Below are positions 10,401 through 59,000 of a stretch of DNA of 64,000 nucleotides, piece after piece. Under the pieces are notes generated by a model that saw nothing but the letters and a program-made list of their open reading frames with translations, searched no databases and was not told the origin of the DNA. This DNA comes from Gordonia sp. 'Campus' (GTDB taxonomy: Bacteria > Actinomycetota > Actinomycetes > Mycobacteriales > Mycobacteriaceae). Position numbers and translations under genes: made by a program. Each line of letters opens with the position of its first letter. Position 1 is the stretch's first letter. Where the stretch lies: the NCBI RefSeq assembly GCF_022206305.1, contig NZ_JAKOIW010000008.1:1-64000 (forward strand). Direction: 5' to 3'.

Positions 10401-13400
10401 CCATCCCGCGAACGGTCTTCTGTTCGAAGATCTCCCGCGGGGACAACGACAGTCCCGCGGCCTTGGCCGCGGAGGCGAGCTGGATGGACATGATCGAGTC
10501 CCCGCCGAGGGCGAAGAACGAGTCGGTGACCGAGACGGCGTCGACGCCGAGCAGCCCGGCGATGATCGCCGCGAGAGTCTCCTCGCCCGTGGTCGCCGGT
10601 GCGACGTATCCGTCGGCGGGCGTGCTGAACTCGGGCGCGGGCAGCGCACGCCGGTCGAGCTTTCCGCCCGGGGTGACGGGCAGTTCGGGCAGTACGACGG
10701 CGTGGTGCGGGATCATGTGCCCGGCAAGGCGATCCGAGGCGCCCGCGAGGACCGCGTCGGCGTCCAGGCCATCCGTCGCGACGGTCTCGTCGCCGACGAG
10801 GTAGGCGACGAGGCGGGTGCGGCCGGAGTCGTCGTCGACGCCGAGGACCACGACCGAGGCCACGCCCGGCTGGTCGCCGAGGACGGTCTCGATCTCGCCG
10901 AGTTCCACCCGCTGGCCGTTGACCTTGACCTGGTGGTCGGCGCGGCCGGCGAATTCGATCTCGCCCGCCGCGGTGACCCGCACGAGGTCGCCGGTGGCGT
11001 ACATGCGGCGACCGGCCTCGCGGGCGAAGGGGTCGGCGACGAACGACGCGGCGGTGAGGTCGGGCCGGCCGAGGTAGCCGCGCGCCAGGGAGTCCGGACT
11101 CGCGAGGTAGAGCTCACCGACGACGCCCTGCGGCACCGGATGCAGACGACCGTCGAGAACATAGGCCGCGAAACCGCGCACCGGGCGGCCGATGGTCACC
11201 GGCCGGTTCGGTTCCGACCGGCCGGTGGTCGCCCACACGGTGGCCTCCGACGGGCCGTAGAAGTTGAACATCCGCCGACCCGCGTCCGGGGAGGCCCACC
11301 GCGCGATCAGCTCGGGCGGGCAGGCCTCGCCGCCGGTCACGAGGTTGCGGACGAAGCGGCCTCGCCGCGGATCGACACTGGCGAGCACCGTGGGGGTGAT
11401 CAGGGTGTCGGTGACCCTGTCACGCTCCAGGATTCGGCCGAGCGCGTCGCCTGCGTACTCGGCGGCGGGCGCGACGACCAGGGTGTGCCCGAGAGCGATC
11501 GACCACATCATCTCCAACACCGAGGCGTCGAAGCTCGGCGATGCGACGTGCAGGACGCGGGTGTCGGGTGCCTGCGCGGGCGTCCCGGTCACCTCGGCCA
11601 GTGCGTCCACGAAGTTCGCGACACCCCGGTGGGTGACGCCGACGGCCTTCGGGCGGCCGGTGGAACCCGACGTGTAGACGAGGTAGGCGAGGTCGTCGAG
11701 CCGGACCGGGGCGCGGCGTTCGTCGTCACCGACCGGATGGCCCGGCGTCGCGGGGTGCTCGAGCGTGTCCAGGTCGAGCCACTCGCACGACGACTCGCCG
11801 AGGCGTTCGCGGGTCGGGGTGTCGGTGATCCCCAGTCGGACTCCGGAATCGGTGACCATGTAGGCGATGCGGTCGCTCGGATACGCGGGGTCGATCGGAA
11901 CATAGGCAGCGCCGGTCTTGACGACGCCGAAGACGGCGACCACCGAGCCGATGGACCGTTCGAGTCCCACGGCGACCACGTCCCCCGCGCCCACGCCCCG
12001 CGAGATCAGTTGGCGTGCCACCCGATTGGTGCGGGCTTCGAAATCGGCATAGGAGATCTCGACGCCGTCGCTGATGAGCGCGGGACGGTCCGCGTCGAGG
12101 TCGCGGCGCGCGAGCAGGTCGGGCAGTGGCACCGGCACGGTGATCCCGCCGTCGGCAGCGGGTGCGGTCTCGCCGACGGAGTTGCGGCTGGGGGCGCTCA
12201 ACGCGGTGGCATCGATGCCGACGATGTCGATGTCGCCGACCGGCAGTGCCGGATCGGTGGCCATCGACGCGATCACCTGGAGCCAGACATCGGTGAACCG
12301 GCGCACGGTCGCGGCGTCGAACAGCGAGGTGGCGTAGAGGAAGTCGGCACGCATCGGCGATGACGGGGTGCGCTCGGTGACCGAGACGGTCAGGTCGAAC
12401 TTGGCGATCGGATCGGCCACGCCGAGCGGTTCGGCGCTCAGGCCCGACATCTCGACGCGGTCGATCTCTTCGGGCCGCCCGGCCGCGGACACCAGTGTGT
12501 AGGCGATCTGCACGAGCGGCGGGTAGGCCGTGGACCGCTCGGGGGCCAATTCCTCGATGAGGTCGTCGAATTGGACGTCGGCGTGGGCGAAGGCATCCAG
12601 ATCGGCCGCGCGCACGGCGGCGACGAGGTCGTTCATCGACGACGCCGGATCGACGTCGGTACGCAGGACGAGGGTGTTGACGAACATGCCCACGAGGTCG
12701 TGCAGGGCCGCGTCGGGGCGACCCGCGACCGGTGTCCCGATCACGACGTCGCGAGTGGATGCCAGCCGGGCCACGGTGACGGCCAGCGCCGCGTGCAGGA
12801 CCATGAACAACGTGACGTCGTGGTCGCGTGCCAGTCGCTCGAGAGCGGCGGCGAGGGCATCGTCCACGGTCACCGACTCGACGGCGGCCGCGGTGTTCAG
12901 GACTGCCGGGCGCGGCCGGTCCATCGGGAGATCGGTGACGGCGGGCAGGTCGGCGAGGACCTGGCGCCAGTGATCGAGCTGGCGGCCCATCGGCGCACCC
13001 GGATCGTCGGCCGCGCCCAGGTACTCCCGTTGCCAGAGGGCGAAATCCGCGTACTGGACGGCCGGCGCGGAGACCGCCGGTCCACCGGCGGTGCGATGCA
13101 GGTACGACGCGAGGAGGTCGCGGACGAACACGGGTGTGGACTCACCGTCGAAGGCGATGTGGTGCACGGTGAGCACCACATCGACCGCGTCGTCCCCGCG
13201 ACGCAGGACCCGGCCGCGCAGCGGGAAGTCGGCGGCGACATCGAATCCGGTTGTCGCCGACTCGAACAGGTCGAGCTCGGACTCCGCGACCCGCCAGTCC
13301 AGCCGGGCACGTGCCGTCTCCGCGTCGGTGACGAGCTGGACGGGACCCTGCTCGTCGCTGGGGTAGGTGGTCCGCAGGATCTCGTGGGCGGCGACGACAT

Positions 13401-15336
13401 CGCCGACCGCTTCCTGGAGTGCCGCGAGATCCAGTGCGCCGGTGAGCCGCAGGGCCATCGGGATGTTGTAGGCCGGCGACGCGGTGTCGAACTGGTTGAT
13501 GAACCACATGCGGCTCTGTGCGGTGGACAGCGGGAGCCGGTCGGGGCGGGGCATCGCGGTCACCCGCGGGACGCTGCGCCCGCGTCCGGACACCAGCGCG
13601 GCCAACTCCCGCACCGACGACGCATCGAACAGGTCGCCGACGGACACGTCGACGTCGAGGAGGTCGGCCACCCGCGCCGCCACCCGCGCCGCCGACAGCG
13701 AGTTGCCGCCGAGGTCGAAGAACGACTGGGTCACGCTCACCCGGTCGACGCCGAGCACGTCGGCCACGACCGCCGCGATGGACGTCTCGACATCGGATTC
13801 GGGTGCCGCGAACTCCTCGACCGTGAGCTCCGGGGTGGGCAGTTGACGGCGCGCGACCTTGCCCGCCGAGTTGAGCGGCAGCCGGTCGAGGGTCATCCAC
13901 ACGCTGGGCCGCATGTAGGCCGGCAGGGCCTGCGCCACCACCGCCTTGACGGCGTCGAGGTCGACGGACTCCGGCGAGACGTACGCGACGAGATGCGACT
14001 GTCCGGAGACCGTCGTCACCGATGCGGCAGCGTGCAACACCCCCGGGGCCGACATCAGGACGGATTCGACCTCGCCGAGCTCGAGACGCTGCCCGCGGAG
14101 CTTGACCTGGAAATCGGTGCGGCCCAGGTACTCCAGCTGTCCCCTGGCGTTCCAGCGGACCAGGTCGCCGGTGCGGTAGAGCCGCTCGCCGGGTTCGCCG
14201 AAGCCGGCGTCACCGGGCGAGTCCGCGGAGAACGGATTGGCGACGAAACGCTCGGCGGTCAGGCCGGCACGCGAGGCGTACCCGCGCGCGAGCTGGACAC
14301 CGCCCAGGTACAGCTCCCCCGGCACCCCCGAGGGCACGAGCTGCAGGCGCGAATCGAGGACGAAGGTGGTGGTGCTGGGGACCGGCACACCGATGGGGAC
14401 CGACGTCTCCCCCGCGCGCACCTGATGCGCGGTCACGTCCACGGCCGCCTCGGTCGGACCGTACAGGTTGTGCAACTCGGCGTCGGGCAGCGCGGCGACC
14501 AGCGCCTGCGCGACCGTGGCCGTCAGAGCCTCACCCGAGGTGAACGTCAGCCGCAACGACGACAGTTCGGCGACGCGGTCACCCAGGACGTCGAGGAACA
14601 CCGACAGCATCGACGGCACGAAGTGGATCACCGACACCCGCTCGGCCGCGATGAGTTCGGCGAGATACCGCGGGTCGCCGTGCCGGTCGGGTTCGGCGAC
14701 CACGAGTGTCGCGCCCACGGCGAACGGCAGGAACAGTTCCCACACGGACACGTCGAACGTGATCGGCGTCTTCTGCACGAAGACATCCGAGTCCTTGATC
14801 GAGTACCAGTCGCGCATCCACTCGAGCCGGTTCACGATGGCGCGGTGGGAGACCGTGACCCCCTTGGGACGTCCGGTCGAGCCCGAGGTGAACAGGGTGT
14901 ACGCCGCATCGTCGGGATGCAGCGGCGTGAGCCGTTCGGCGTCGGTGACGGCGGGCGTCGCGAGGTCGATGTCGGCGTCGGTGTCGAGGACCACGACGGT
15001 CGCGTCCTCGGGCAGGGGCGACGGGGAGCCCGCGGCGACGAGGACGAGTCGCGCACCGGCGGTCTCGAGCATGTACCGCGTGCGCTCCAGCGGGGCCTCG
15101 GTGTCGAGCGGGACGTAGTGTCCGCCGGCGGCGACGATGCCGTGGACGGCGACGAGCAGCTCGACCGAACGCGGGATGGCGACGCCGACGGCGACGTCGG
15201 GTCCGACGCCGAGCGAGATGAGGTACCGGGCGAGGGAGTTGACGCGCGCGCCGAACTCGGCGTAGCCGACCCGACGTGGACCGAACACGATGGCCGGCAC
15301 ATCGGACATCGTCGCCACATGAACCACATCGGTCAC
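1423..15336 (-). CDS. NRPS3: A-T / C-A-T-E / C-A-T / C-A-T-TE (4637 aa), terminating synthetase
   Basis: This cytosolic synthetase adds residues 14-17 and releases the peptide. Landmarks by residue: A1 TSGSTG ~150, T1 Ser ~544; C2 HHxxxDG ~724, A2 ~1220, T2 (GGDSIMS) ~1612, E ~1802; C3 (LSPLQRGLYF, HHILFDGW) ~2324, A3 ~2812, T3 ~3198; C4 ~3388, A4 ~3883, T4 ~4268; thioesterase Ser in GWSVGG ~4397. It begins directly with an A domain, so it must work with the orphan C domain ending NRPS2. The start is GTG 15336, chosen because GGAGG (15344-15348) lies 7 nt upstream and an upstream stop ends NRPS2. The first A domain lacks the usual 15-20 leading residues. Pocket codes read as DVWHFSLVDK (Ser), DALLVGFVWK, DPGTHGQIYK and DALFSGGIMK. 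Low-complexity five-residue repeats occur in the E domain and the thioesterase. mbtH follows downstream. Confidence 0.96.
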   Translation of the reverse strand: MTDVVHVATMSDVPAIVFGPRRVGYAEFGARVNSLARYLISLGVGPDVAVGVAIPRSVELLVAVHGIVAAGGHYVPLDTEAPLERTRYMLETAGARLVLVAAGSPSPLPEDATVVVLDTDADIDLATPAVTDAERLTPLHPDDAAYTLFTSGSTGRPKGVTVSHRAIVNRLEWMRDWYSIKDSDVFVQKTPITFDVSVWELFLPFAVGATLVVAEPDRHGDPRYLAELIAAERVSVIHFVPSMLSVFLDVLGDRVAELSSLRLTFTSGEALTATVAQALVAALPDAELHNLYGPTEAAVDVTAHQVRAGETSVPIGVPVPSTTTFVLDSRLQLVPSGVPGELYLGGVQLARGYASRAGLTAERFVANPFSADSPGDAGFGEPGERLYRTGDLVRWNARGQLEYLGRTDFQVKLRGQRLELGEVESVLMSAPGVLHAAASVTTVSGQSHLVAYVSPESVDLDAVKAVVAQALPAYMRPSVWMTLDRLPLNSAGKVARRQLPTPELTVEEFAAPESDVETSIAAVVADVLGVDRVSVTQSFFDLGGNSLSAARVAARVADLLDVDVSVGDLFDASSVRELAALVSGRGRSVPRVTAMPRPDRLPLSTAQSRMWFINQFDTASPAYNIPMALRLTGALDLAALQEAVGDVVAAHEILRTTYPSDEQGPVQLVTDAETARARLDWRVAESELDLFESATTGFDVAADFPLRGRVLRRGDDAVDVVLTVHHIAFDGESTPVFVRDLLASYLHRTAGGPAVSAPAVQYADFALWQREYLGAADDPGAPMGRQLDHWRQVLADLPAVTDLPMDRPRPAVLNTAAAVESVTVDDALAAALERLARDHDVTLFMVLHAALAVTVARLASTRDVVIGTPVAGRPDAALHDLVGMFVNTLVLRTDVDPASSMNDLVAAVRAADLDAFAHADVQFDDLIEELAPERSTAYPPLVQIAYTLVSAAGRPEEIDRVEMSGLSAEPLGVADPIAKFDLTVSVTERTPSSPMRADFLYATSLFDAATVRRFTDVWLQVIASMATDPALPVGDIDIVGIDATALSAPSRNSVGETAPAADGGITVPVPLPDLLARRDLDADRPALISDGVEISYADFEARTNRVARQLISRGVGAGDVVAVGLERSIGSVVAVFGVVKTGAAYVPIDPAYPSDRIAYMVTDSGVRLGITDTPTRERLGESSCEWLDLDTLEHPATPGHPVGDDERRAPVRLDDLAYLVYTSGSTGRPKAVGVTHRGVANFVDALAEVTGTPAQAPDTRVLHVASPSFDASVLEMMWSIALGHTLVVAPAAEYAGDALGRILERDRVTDTLITPTVLASVDPRRGRFVRNLVTGGEACPPELIARWASPDAGRRMFNFYGPSEATVWATTGRSEPNRPVTIGRPVRGFAAYVLDGRLHPVPQGVVGELYLASPDSLARGYLGRPDLTAASFVADPFAREAGRRMYATGDLVRVTAAGEIEFAGRADHQVKVNGQRVELGEIETVLGDQPGVASVVVLGVDDDSGRTRLVAYLVGDETVATDGLDADAVLAGASDRLAGHMIPHHAVVLPELPVTPGGKLDRRALPAPEFSTPADGYVAPATTGEETLAAIIAGLLGVDAVSVTDSFFALGGDSIMSIQLASAAKAAGLSLSPREIFEQKTVRGMARVAAAGDARPPMLAEPEGVETGDVVLPPIVSWLVDAARTPADLADFNQSMVLTAPAGLTVAHLGEVLGAVVDAHPMLAARLQMDDRGATLTTGTPFDADASIATLSVDSPAGTTEFTAAVTAAHAEAAQRLDPAAGRLVAATIVSDPAGAGRIVLVVHHLGVDAVSWPILIEDLLTVHAQLAAGQPAAVRAEETSQRAWQAALAGQLGARAGEARYWLDRSPSATTDFGAPLDPDRDRYGTLSSLVHRIDPAIAEPLTTVVPEAFSASVVDVLIGALARAVRSWQRDRAIVDETPVTVLTEGHGRYEEVLLDGEDPRRADLSRTVGWFTSLAPLLIDPADDAVHAVKAAKEERLGLPGNGIGYGLLRYAADEVDQVAAQLHSRPLPSIAFNYLGTRGATSGAGQTSTAQSVSPQSDAAQSDAAQSGATSAADASTTAFLPAPDAPFLPATVSPGVAAMSVLTINASTGASSSGRVLSANLQFPEAILSHADAGDIAARWTDELAELVRIVGEGADVGPSPSDVPGADVTQADLDAVAQRFPGAEIWALSPLQRGLYFQSQLAGDDEVDVYVTQAVLHLEGDVDLDRLRGAVVSLLDHHRTLKSGFVRVPSGGVVTVVPPTVPLRWRVVDVPASTEAQVRAQVEEISAAERTEPFDLADPPLLRAVIVRHAEGSSVVITNHHILFDGWSGPLVLADLLALYATGSPFTGQGAAQRTDFADYLARIAETDVAAGLAAWARVLAPVDSPTLVAPGLTGTSVDSETGDSATQHLPREHRWVLDTGLVAGLERTARQSGSTVATVLQLAWAVLLSRLTDNRVVTFGETVSGRPAGLDGVESMVGLFINTLPAVVDVDPDATIAEVLGRLQADKTAVLDHQHIGLPEILTHVGRPALFDTLTVHESYPVDNDSLAGGAANAAVGLAIRDVEVSDATHYPLNLATSPSAAGIAVRLTYLPDAFDDDEIAVFARSLIRILQTIAEDAQARIADIPAMSGHDESLLDTWSSGPDLALSGTHVADLLLERVAASPSDVAVATASDSLTYDELGRRVSVLARRLVELGVGPEVAVGVCMPRSVEMIVAVHAVLVAGGQFVPMDPQAPADRIDYLARTAEVAAVLIADGDRPAGIDALDAGVHVEAVGTGPAATGVEPFSPSERRAPVAGDNPAYTIFTSGSTGRPKGVTVGHTTLRSHLEHDRADYSFGPGDVFLQVLELTFDPSVGEILRPLLSGGRLVVMAPGEHRDPVAVLRYLADFGVTSATLVPSMLAVLTEVADPARLQQLSRLRFLHTGGEALPGSVARTVRERIPHAPISNQYGPTEATIYATVARVGGDEVSIGRPVANTTALVLDHRLRPVAPGFTGELYLGGLQLARGYTSRPALTAERFVPNPYGAPGSRLYRTGDLVRWRSDGELEYEGRTDFQVKLRGQRIELGEIESALTSAPAVVHAAAAVVETPAGQQLVAYLAPANVDLDAVKHSVAQALPEFMRPGMWVLLDEMPLSSAGKIVRQELPAPTVDAAAVVPVVGGRESAVAAVFAELLSMSPENVGATTNFFDIGGNSLSAMRAAARVSDALGVEVTVRDVFEAPTPRLLAERLGGRGGGLAPVVAVRPRPDRIPLSYAQQRMWFVNRFDPSLAAYNIPAVLRLRGDLDPDALGAAIADVVARHEVLRTTYPEIDGEPVQLIAGVADIPSRLDHEYATAGPDDWGRVVLDAVTTGFDLAVDWPVRTRLLEIGGDDAGSREFVLAVVLHHVASDGESLAPLVADLTTAYLARAAGAEPRFEPLAVQYADFAIWQRRVLGDVDDESSAIGGQLAYWTAQLAGMPDLLELPTDRPRPPVASQRGARVSFTIPAETTRRIDTVADEYGVTPFMVMHAALAVLLSDLAGTDDVAVGTPVAGRGAEVLDPLVGMFVNTLVLRTAHAPRDTFGDVLGRVRTVDLDAFAHADVPFETLVDRLNPTRSEAFAPLTQVWLTLDQNAVPELAGTHLGADLGGVSVTPLDPGEVPAKVDLLFSVSRSEAGRPWSAALQYATDLFEESTATGLTARLVGLLDALTARPGEPVAAASILLEGEAERLLPVQTGAAAEPVLLSELFSAAGTRFRRRTAVVDATGATLSYSALHARSNRLARWLIERGVGVETLVALAIPRSVDLLVAIWAVAKTGGGYVPIDPDYPAERVATMVEDSGARLGLSITAVGELPDEGFDWIRLDEPEIAAGVDATPDAEIEPAELSGPVRTDNIAYVIYTSGSTGRPKGVAVSHSGLRNFALAKSRALETEDGVVVLGFASPSFDASVLEYLLATVNGGTLVYRPATAVGGEALQDFIRQHEIATTFLTPSVLSTLDPSTLPSLQAVSVGGEAVPQSVMDAWSPSTRMHNGYGPTETTIMVAVGERAVPGDPVRLGGPLPGVEFLVLDAHLRPVPVGVAGELYVLGSALSRGYLDKPGLTASRFVASPYAGAGRRMYRTGDVVRWRESASGSLTLEYSGRSDDQVKLRGLRIELGEIEAVLRSAPGVRSAVVLGVGASGEPSSSPSSLAAYVTGDGIDVDEVRGLLTRRLPAHMVPASITVVDEFPLTPVGKLDRAALPRPEIVAEEFVEPATPVEQAIADAYAEILGVERIGARDSFFDLGGNSLSATRVAALLRERNGFDIELGWLFNEPTVRGLARRVAEGNDVSSDVVITLRGEGTRPPLFCVHPAGGLAWFYGGLAPHLRDRPIFGLQDPHVVTGEPSVTDARELARRYVEEIRRVQPHGPYHLLGWSVGGVIAHAMATHLVELGEDVAYLGIMDSRPEDEPIVVGHEGPRGEPTAPEPTASEPTASGAATEAPDTAETTAPIEPDASTVVDVLGGWRDLFDLGDDVQASTGEEVTAIIREQISGMGLLAEDQVERIMDSFESSTQVVLDYRPDVYAGDIHVFTATEDKDDPAALAAAWRPFVTGSIDNVDVATHHLGMANADALAVVGPALDAQLSRADESSRTVDAHEPSRGGGPRPLTGEDVPE
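1600..2399 (-). other. Thioesterase domain of NRPS3 with low-complexity insertion
   Basis: This type I thioesterase releases the finished chain by hydrolysis or cyclization. The catalytic Ser is in GWSVGG near 2146. A candidate Asp is in LGIMDSRPE, and a candidate His in ATHHLGMANAD near 1580-1600. Between the Asp and the lid region is an extra Pro/Thr/Glu/Ala-rich stretch (about 1900-2030) with a repeated EPTAS unit. It is not typical of thioesterases and could alter the lid. It is the only release domain seen. Confidence 0.9.
1966..2010. repeat. 15-nt tandem repeat, three units, in the thioesterase
   Basis: Three consecutive near-identical 15-nt units occupy 1966-1980, 1981-1995 and 1996-2010 (core GCGGTGGG). 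They encode the EPTAS-like repeat in the thioesterase. The period is a multiple of three, so copy-number change would keep the frame. Confidence 0.85.
2400..5600 (-). other. Module 17 (C-A-T), last residue
   Basis: C is the L-accepting type (RIPLSYAQQRMWF, HHVASDG near 5165). The A-domain phosphate loop TSGSTGRPKG is near 3688-3660. Pocket residues read DALFSGGIMK, a small hydrophobic-looking set sharing the DAL start with modules 5, 11, 13 and 15; substrate not assigned. T has LGGNSLSA near 2540. There is no E domain, so an L (or glycine-like) residue is presented to the thioesterase. Confidence 0.85.
5610..8789 (-). other. Module 16 (C-A-T), D-accepting C and unusual A pocket
   Basis: C follows an E domain and is the D-accepting type (LSPLQRGLYF and HHILFDGW near 8360). 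The A pocket reads DPGTHGQIYK, with Pro and Gly at the second and third selectivity positions (FDPSVGEIL). I know of no established code like it. A core motifs and the terminal GK lysine are intact. T has DIGGNSLSA near 5745. Confidence 0.85.
8790..13570 (-). other. Module 15 (C-A-T-E)
   Basis: C is the L-accepting type (RLPLSTAQSRMWF, HHIAFDG near 13160). The A phosphate loop is near 11676. Pocket reads DALLVGFVWK: hydrophobic, substrate not assigned. T has the GGDSIMS form typical of carriers feeding E domains. E has HHLGVDAVSW near 9925 and VGWFTS, so residue 15 should be D. A Ser/Ala/Gln-rich loop with tandem repeats interrupts the E domain (9123-9182). Confidence 0.88.
9123..9182. repeat. 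15-nt tandem repeat, four units, in the module-15 E domain
   Basis: The unit CCGACTGTGCCGCAT occurs exactly twice (9123-9137, 9138-9152) and is followed by two degenerate units starting CCGACTGGG (9153-9167, 9168-9182). It encodes a repeated QSDAA-type peptide in a surface loop just after the FNYLG motif of the E domain. Confidence 0.85.
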
Positions 15337-15411
15337 TGTCGGGCCTCCATCTCGCTTCGTCGCCTACTGTCTCGTGCTCTGTTCCCCGTTCCCCCCGTGT
15401 CTTCTGTTCTC
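15337..15411 (-). promoter_or_regulatory. Purine-rich 75-nt leader with ribosome binding site for NRPS3
   Basis: On the minus strand this gap is strongly purine-rich and shows no stem. GGAGG (15348-15344) sits 7 nt before the GTG start at 15336. It supports independent initiation of NRPS3 rather than a reading error joining it to NRPS2. Confidence 0.75.
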
Positions 15412-55673
<40,262 letters not shown>

Positions 55674-55677
<4 letters not shown>

Positions 55678-56035
55678 GTCTGAGTCATTCCTTCGGTCGA
55701 CTGCACTGCATCGTCTGCGCGGGACTCCTCACCCGATCCGGCCCCGAGCACGCCGAGCGCATTGGTCCGGAGCTCACCCAGCACCTCACCGAGCGCGTCG
55801 GGCCCCGACACCGCGAGCCCCGGGAGCAGACTCATCAGGGCGGTGGTGAGGGCAGAGTCCGGATCCGGGAGAGCGGCAGCCATCGCATCACTGATCGACG
55901 ACAGCGCCGCGAACGTTACCTCGGCACCTCCGTGTGCGGCGGCAACGACATCCGGCCGCGCGGCGGCGGCACGGGCGACCAGTTCGGGGAGCGCCACGGC
56001 GAGTTCGACACCGGCATCCTCGACGGCCACGGCAT
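55674..56035 (-). other. Truncated A-like C-terminal segment of NRPS1
   Basis: After the last C domain, the protein begins an A domain (LPELVARAAAARPDVVAAAH, then AEVTFAALSSISDAMAAAL). It then diverges into LTTALMSLLPGL and VLGELRTNALGVLG and ends. No catalytic A motif is present. It is the best match to the 104-aa protein at 440-754 and is the likely contact point with NRPS2. Confidence 0.7.
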
Positions 56036-59000
56036 GCTCGGCGGCCGTCGCGATGTCGATGTCACCCACCAGGACCTGCGGGTTCTCCGAGACCTCCTCG
56101 AGGACGCGCAGATAGCGCTGCGCGTAGGTCTCGACGGTTCCCTTGGTGAAGACATCGGCGGCGTAGATCAACTGGCCCGTCATTGAATCAGCGTCCTTTG
56201 CTGCCGGTGCACCGAAATCGACCGGGAACAGGGTGAGCTGCAGGTCCACCTTGGCCGGGGTCAGCTGCTCGGAGATCGGTGCGATCGTCATGGAGTCCAT
56301 GTCGAGCGTGGGGATGGTGAAGTTCTGGTAGGCGAACATCACCTGATAGATCGGGTTGTAACTGGTGGGTGGCGAGTGAAGAACAGATGACACGATCGTA
56401 TCGAACGCGATTTCGGCGTTCGCCATGTCGGCCAGGTCCTCGTCGCGGACACGCTGGAGTAGCTCGGCGAACTTCTCCTCGTCCTGCAGCTGGGACCGCA
56501 GCGCGAGCGTGTTGACGAACATCCCGACGACACCGTCGAGTTCGGGCTGACCGCGCCCGGCGAACGGCGTGCCGATCACGATGTCGCGCTGGGTGGTCAG
56601 CCGGCCCAGCAACACCACCAGGGCGGTCTGCATGACCATGAAGAGCGTGGCGTTGTGCTGCCGGGCCACGGCCTCGAGCTTGCGCACCAGGCAACCCTCG
56701 ATGTCGAAGACGACCTCGCCGCCGACGAACGACGGCGTCCGCGGGCGCGGGCGGTCGGTGGGCAGTTCGAGCCGGGCGGGTGCGTTCCGCAGGCGCTCCA
56801 CCCAGTACGCCAACTGCCGGTCGGCCTCGGTCGTGCCGTCGGGTCCCGTCACCGCGAGGGACTCCAGCTGCCACAGCGTGTAGTCCAGGTACTGGACGGC
56901 GAGCGGCTCCCAGTCCGGCCGGTTGCCCGCGACCCGCGCGGAGTAGGCCGTCATCACGTCGGTGGCCAGCGGGAGCATCGAGGCACCGTCGGCGGTGATG
57001 TGGTGGACCACGAACACCAGGATGTGCTCGGTCTCGTCGAGCCGGAGCAACATCATGCGCAGCGGAGGGGCGACGGTCACGTCGAAACCGCGTCCGGTGA
57101 ACTCGGCGATCACCGGAACCGGATCGCCGTCGACATCGACGACGCTGCGCTCCAACAACTCCAGTGCCGCCTCCCGGTCGAGAACGACCTGGGTGGGCTC
57201 GCCGTCGACGAGCGGGTAGCGGGTTCGCATCGACTCGTGCCGGTCGATGAGGTCTTCGATGGCACCGCCGATCGCGTCGGTGTCGAGCCGACCGGACAGG
57301 CGGAGCGCCATCGCCACGTTGTAGGCGGGGGATGCGGGATCGGCCCGGTTGATGAGCCACATCCCGCGCTGGACCGCCGACAGCGGGGCGCTGGTGCCGC
57401 GAGCCCGAGCCACCAGACGGGGACGACGCGACGGGGTGCCGTTCTCGGTCGCGAACACCGCCATCGCCCGCACCGACGGCGCGTCGAACACCGCCGCGAC
57501 CGGGATGTCGACCTCCAGGTCGGCCGAGAGTCGGGCCGCGACCTTCGTCGCACTCAACGAGTTGCCGCCGAGGTCGAAGAACGACTCGGCGACGCTGATC
57601 CGGTCGACGCCCAGGACGTCGGCGAAGACACGGGCGATGACGCGCTCGGTCTCGGTGCTCGCGGGAACGAACTCGCTGGTCTCGATGACCGGTGCGGGCA
57701 GCGCCTTGCGATCGACCTTGCCCGCCGAGTTCAGCGGCATGGCCGGCAGCGGCATCCAGATGGTCGGGACCATGAACTCCGGAACCGTGCCGTGCAGGTG
57801 CGCCTGGGCGTCTTCGGAGGTCACGGAGTCCGGGGAGTAGTAGGCCACCAGACTCTGGCCGGTGGCGAGATCGGCCACGGTCACCGACGCGTGCACGATG
57901 CCGGGAACCGACATGAGGGCCGATTCGATCTCGCCCAGTTCGAGGCGCTGGCCGCGCAACTTCACCTGGAAGTCGTTGCGACCCAGGTACTCGATCTCGC
58001 CCGACGGTCCCCACTTGCCGAGGTCACCCGTGCGGTACAGGCGTGCACCGGGCGGGCCGTACGGGTCGGCGACGAACCGTTCGGCGCTGAGCCGGCCCTG
58101 GGAGACGTAGCCGCGGGCGAGCTGTACGCCGCCGAGATAGATCTCGCCGGGAACACCGGCGGGCAGCGGCCGCAGGCGGTGATCGAGGACATGGGTGCTC
58201 GTGTTCGGGACGGGCCGGCCGATCGGCACCACGGACTCGGTGCCGCGCACGTTGTGCTCGGTGACGTCGACCGCGGCCTCGGTGGGGCCGTACAGGTTGT
58301 GCAGGCCGACCGCGGGCAGAGCCGTCCGCAGTCCGCCGGCGGTCGCGGCGGTCAGTGCCTCGCCGGAGGTGAACACCTGCCGCAGCGAGCTGAGCTCGGC
58401 CAGCCGGGCGGCGCCGACGACGTCGAGGAACGTCGCCAGCATCGACGGCACGAAGTGCAGGGTCGTGACGTTCTCGTGCTGGATGACGTCGACGAGGTAC
58501 GAGGGATCACCGTGCCCGCCGGGGGCGGCGACGACCAGGCGGGAGCCGGTCAGGAAGGGCCAGAACAACTCCCACACCGACACGTCGAAGGTCACCGGGG
58601 TCTTCTGCAGCACCACGTCCCGCCCGGTCAGCGTGTAGTGGTCCTGCATCCAGTCGAGCCGGTTGATGATCGCGCGATGCGACACGACGACGCCCTTGGG
58701 GCGTCCCGTCGACCCCGAGGTGAAGATCGTGTACGCGGCATGATCAGGACGCAACGACCCGAGTCGTTCGGAGTCCGTGACCGGCTCGCCGCCTCGCTCC
58801 GACGGCGCGGCAACGGGATTCGATGCATCGACCACGGTGACCGCCACCCGGTCGGCGAGTTCGTCGATGACGGCCGGCAGGTCGCCCGGCCCGACGAGTG
58901 CCCGGTCGGCCCCCGCGGTCGCGAGCATGTATCCGGCGCGTTCGGCCGGCGCCTCGGTGTCGATCGGCACGTACTGCGCACCCGCCGCCACGATCGCATG

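Noticed and set aside
15337..15411. A sequencing frameshift splitting one NRPS gene into NRPS2 and NRPS3
   Set aside because: The gap contains a clean stop, a purine-rich leader and GGAGG 7 nt before a GTG, and the missing A-domain start is not recovered in another frame. Kept only as an evolutionary fission.
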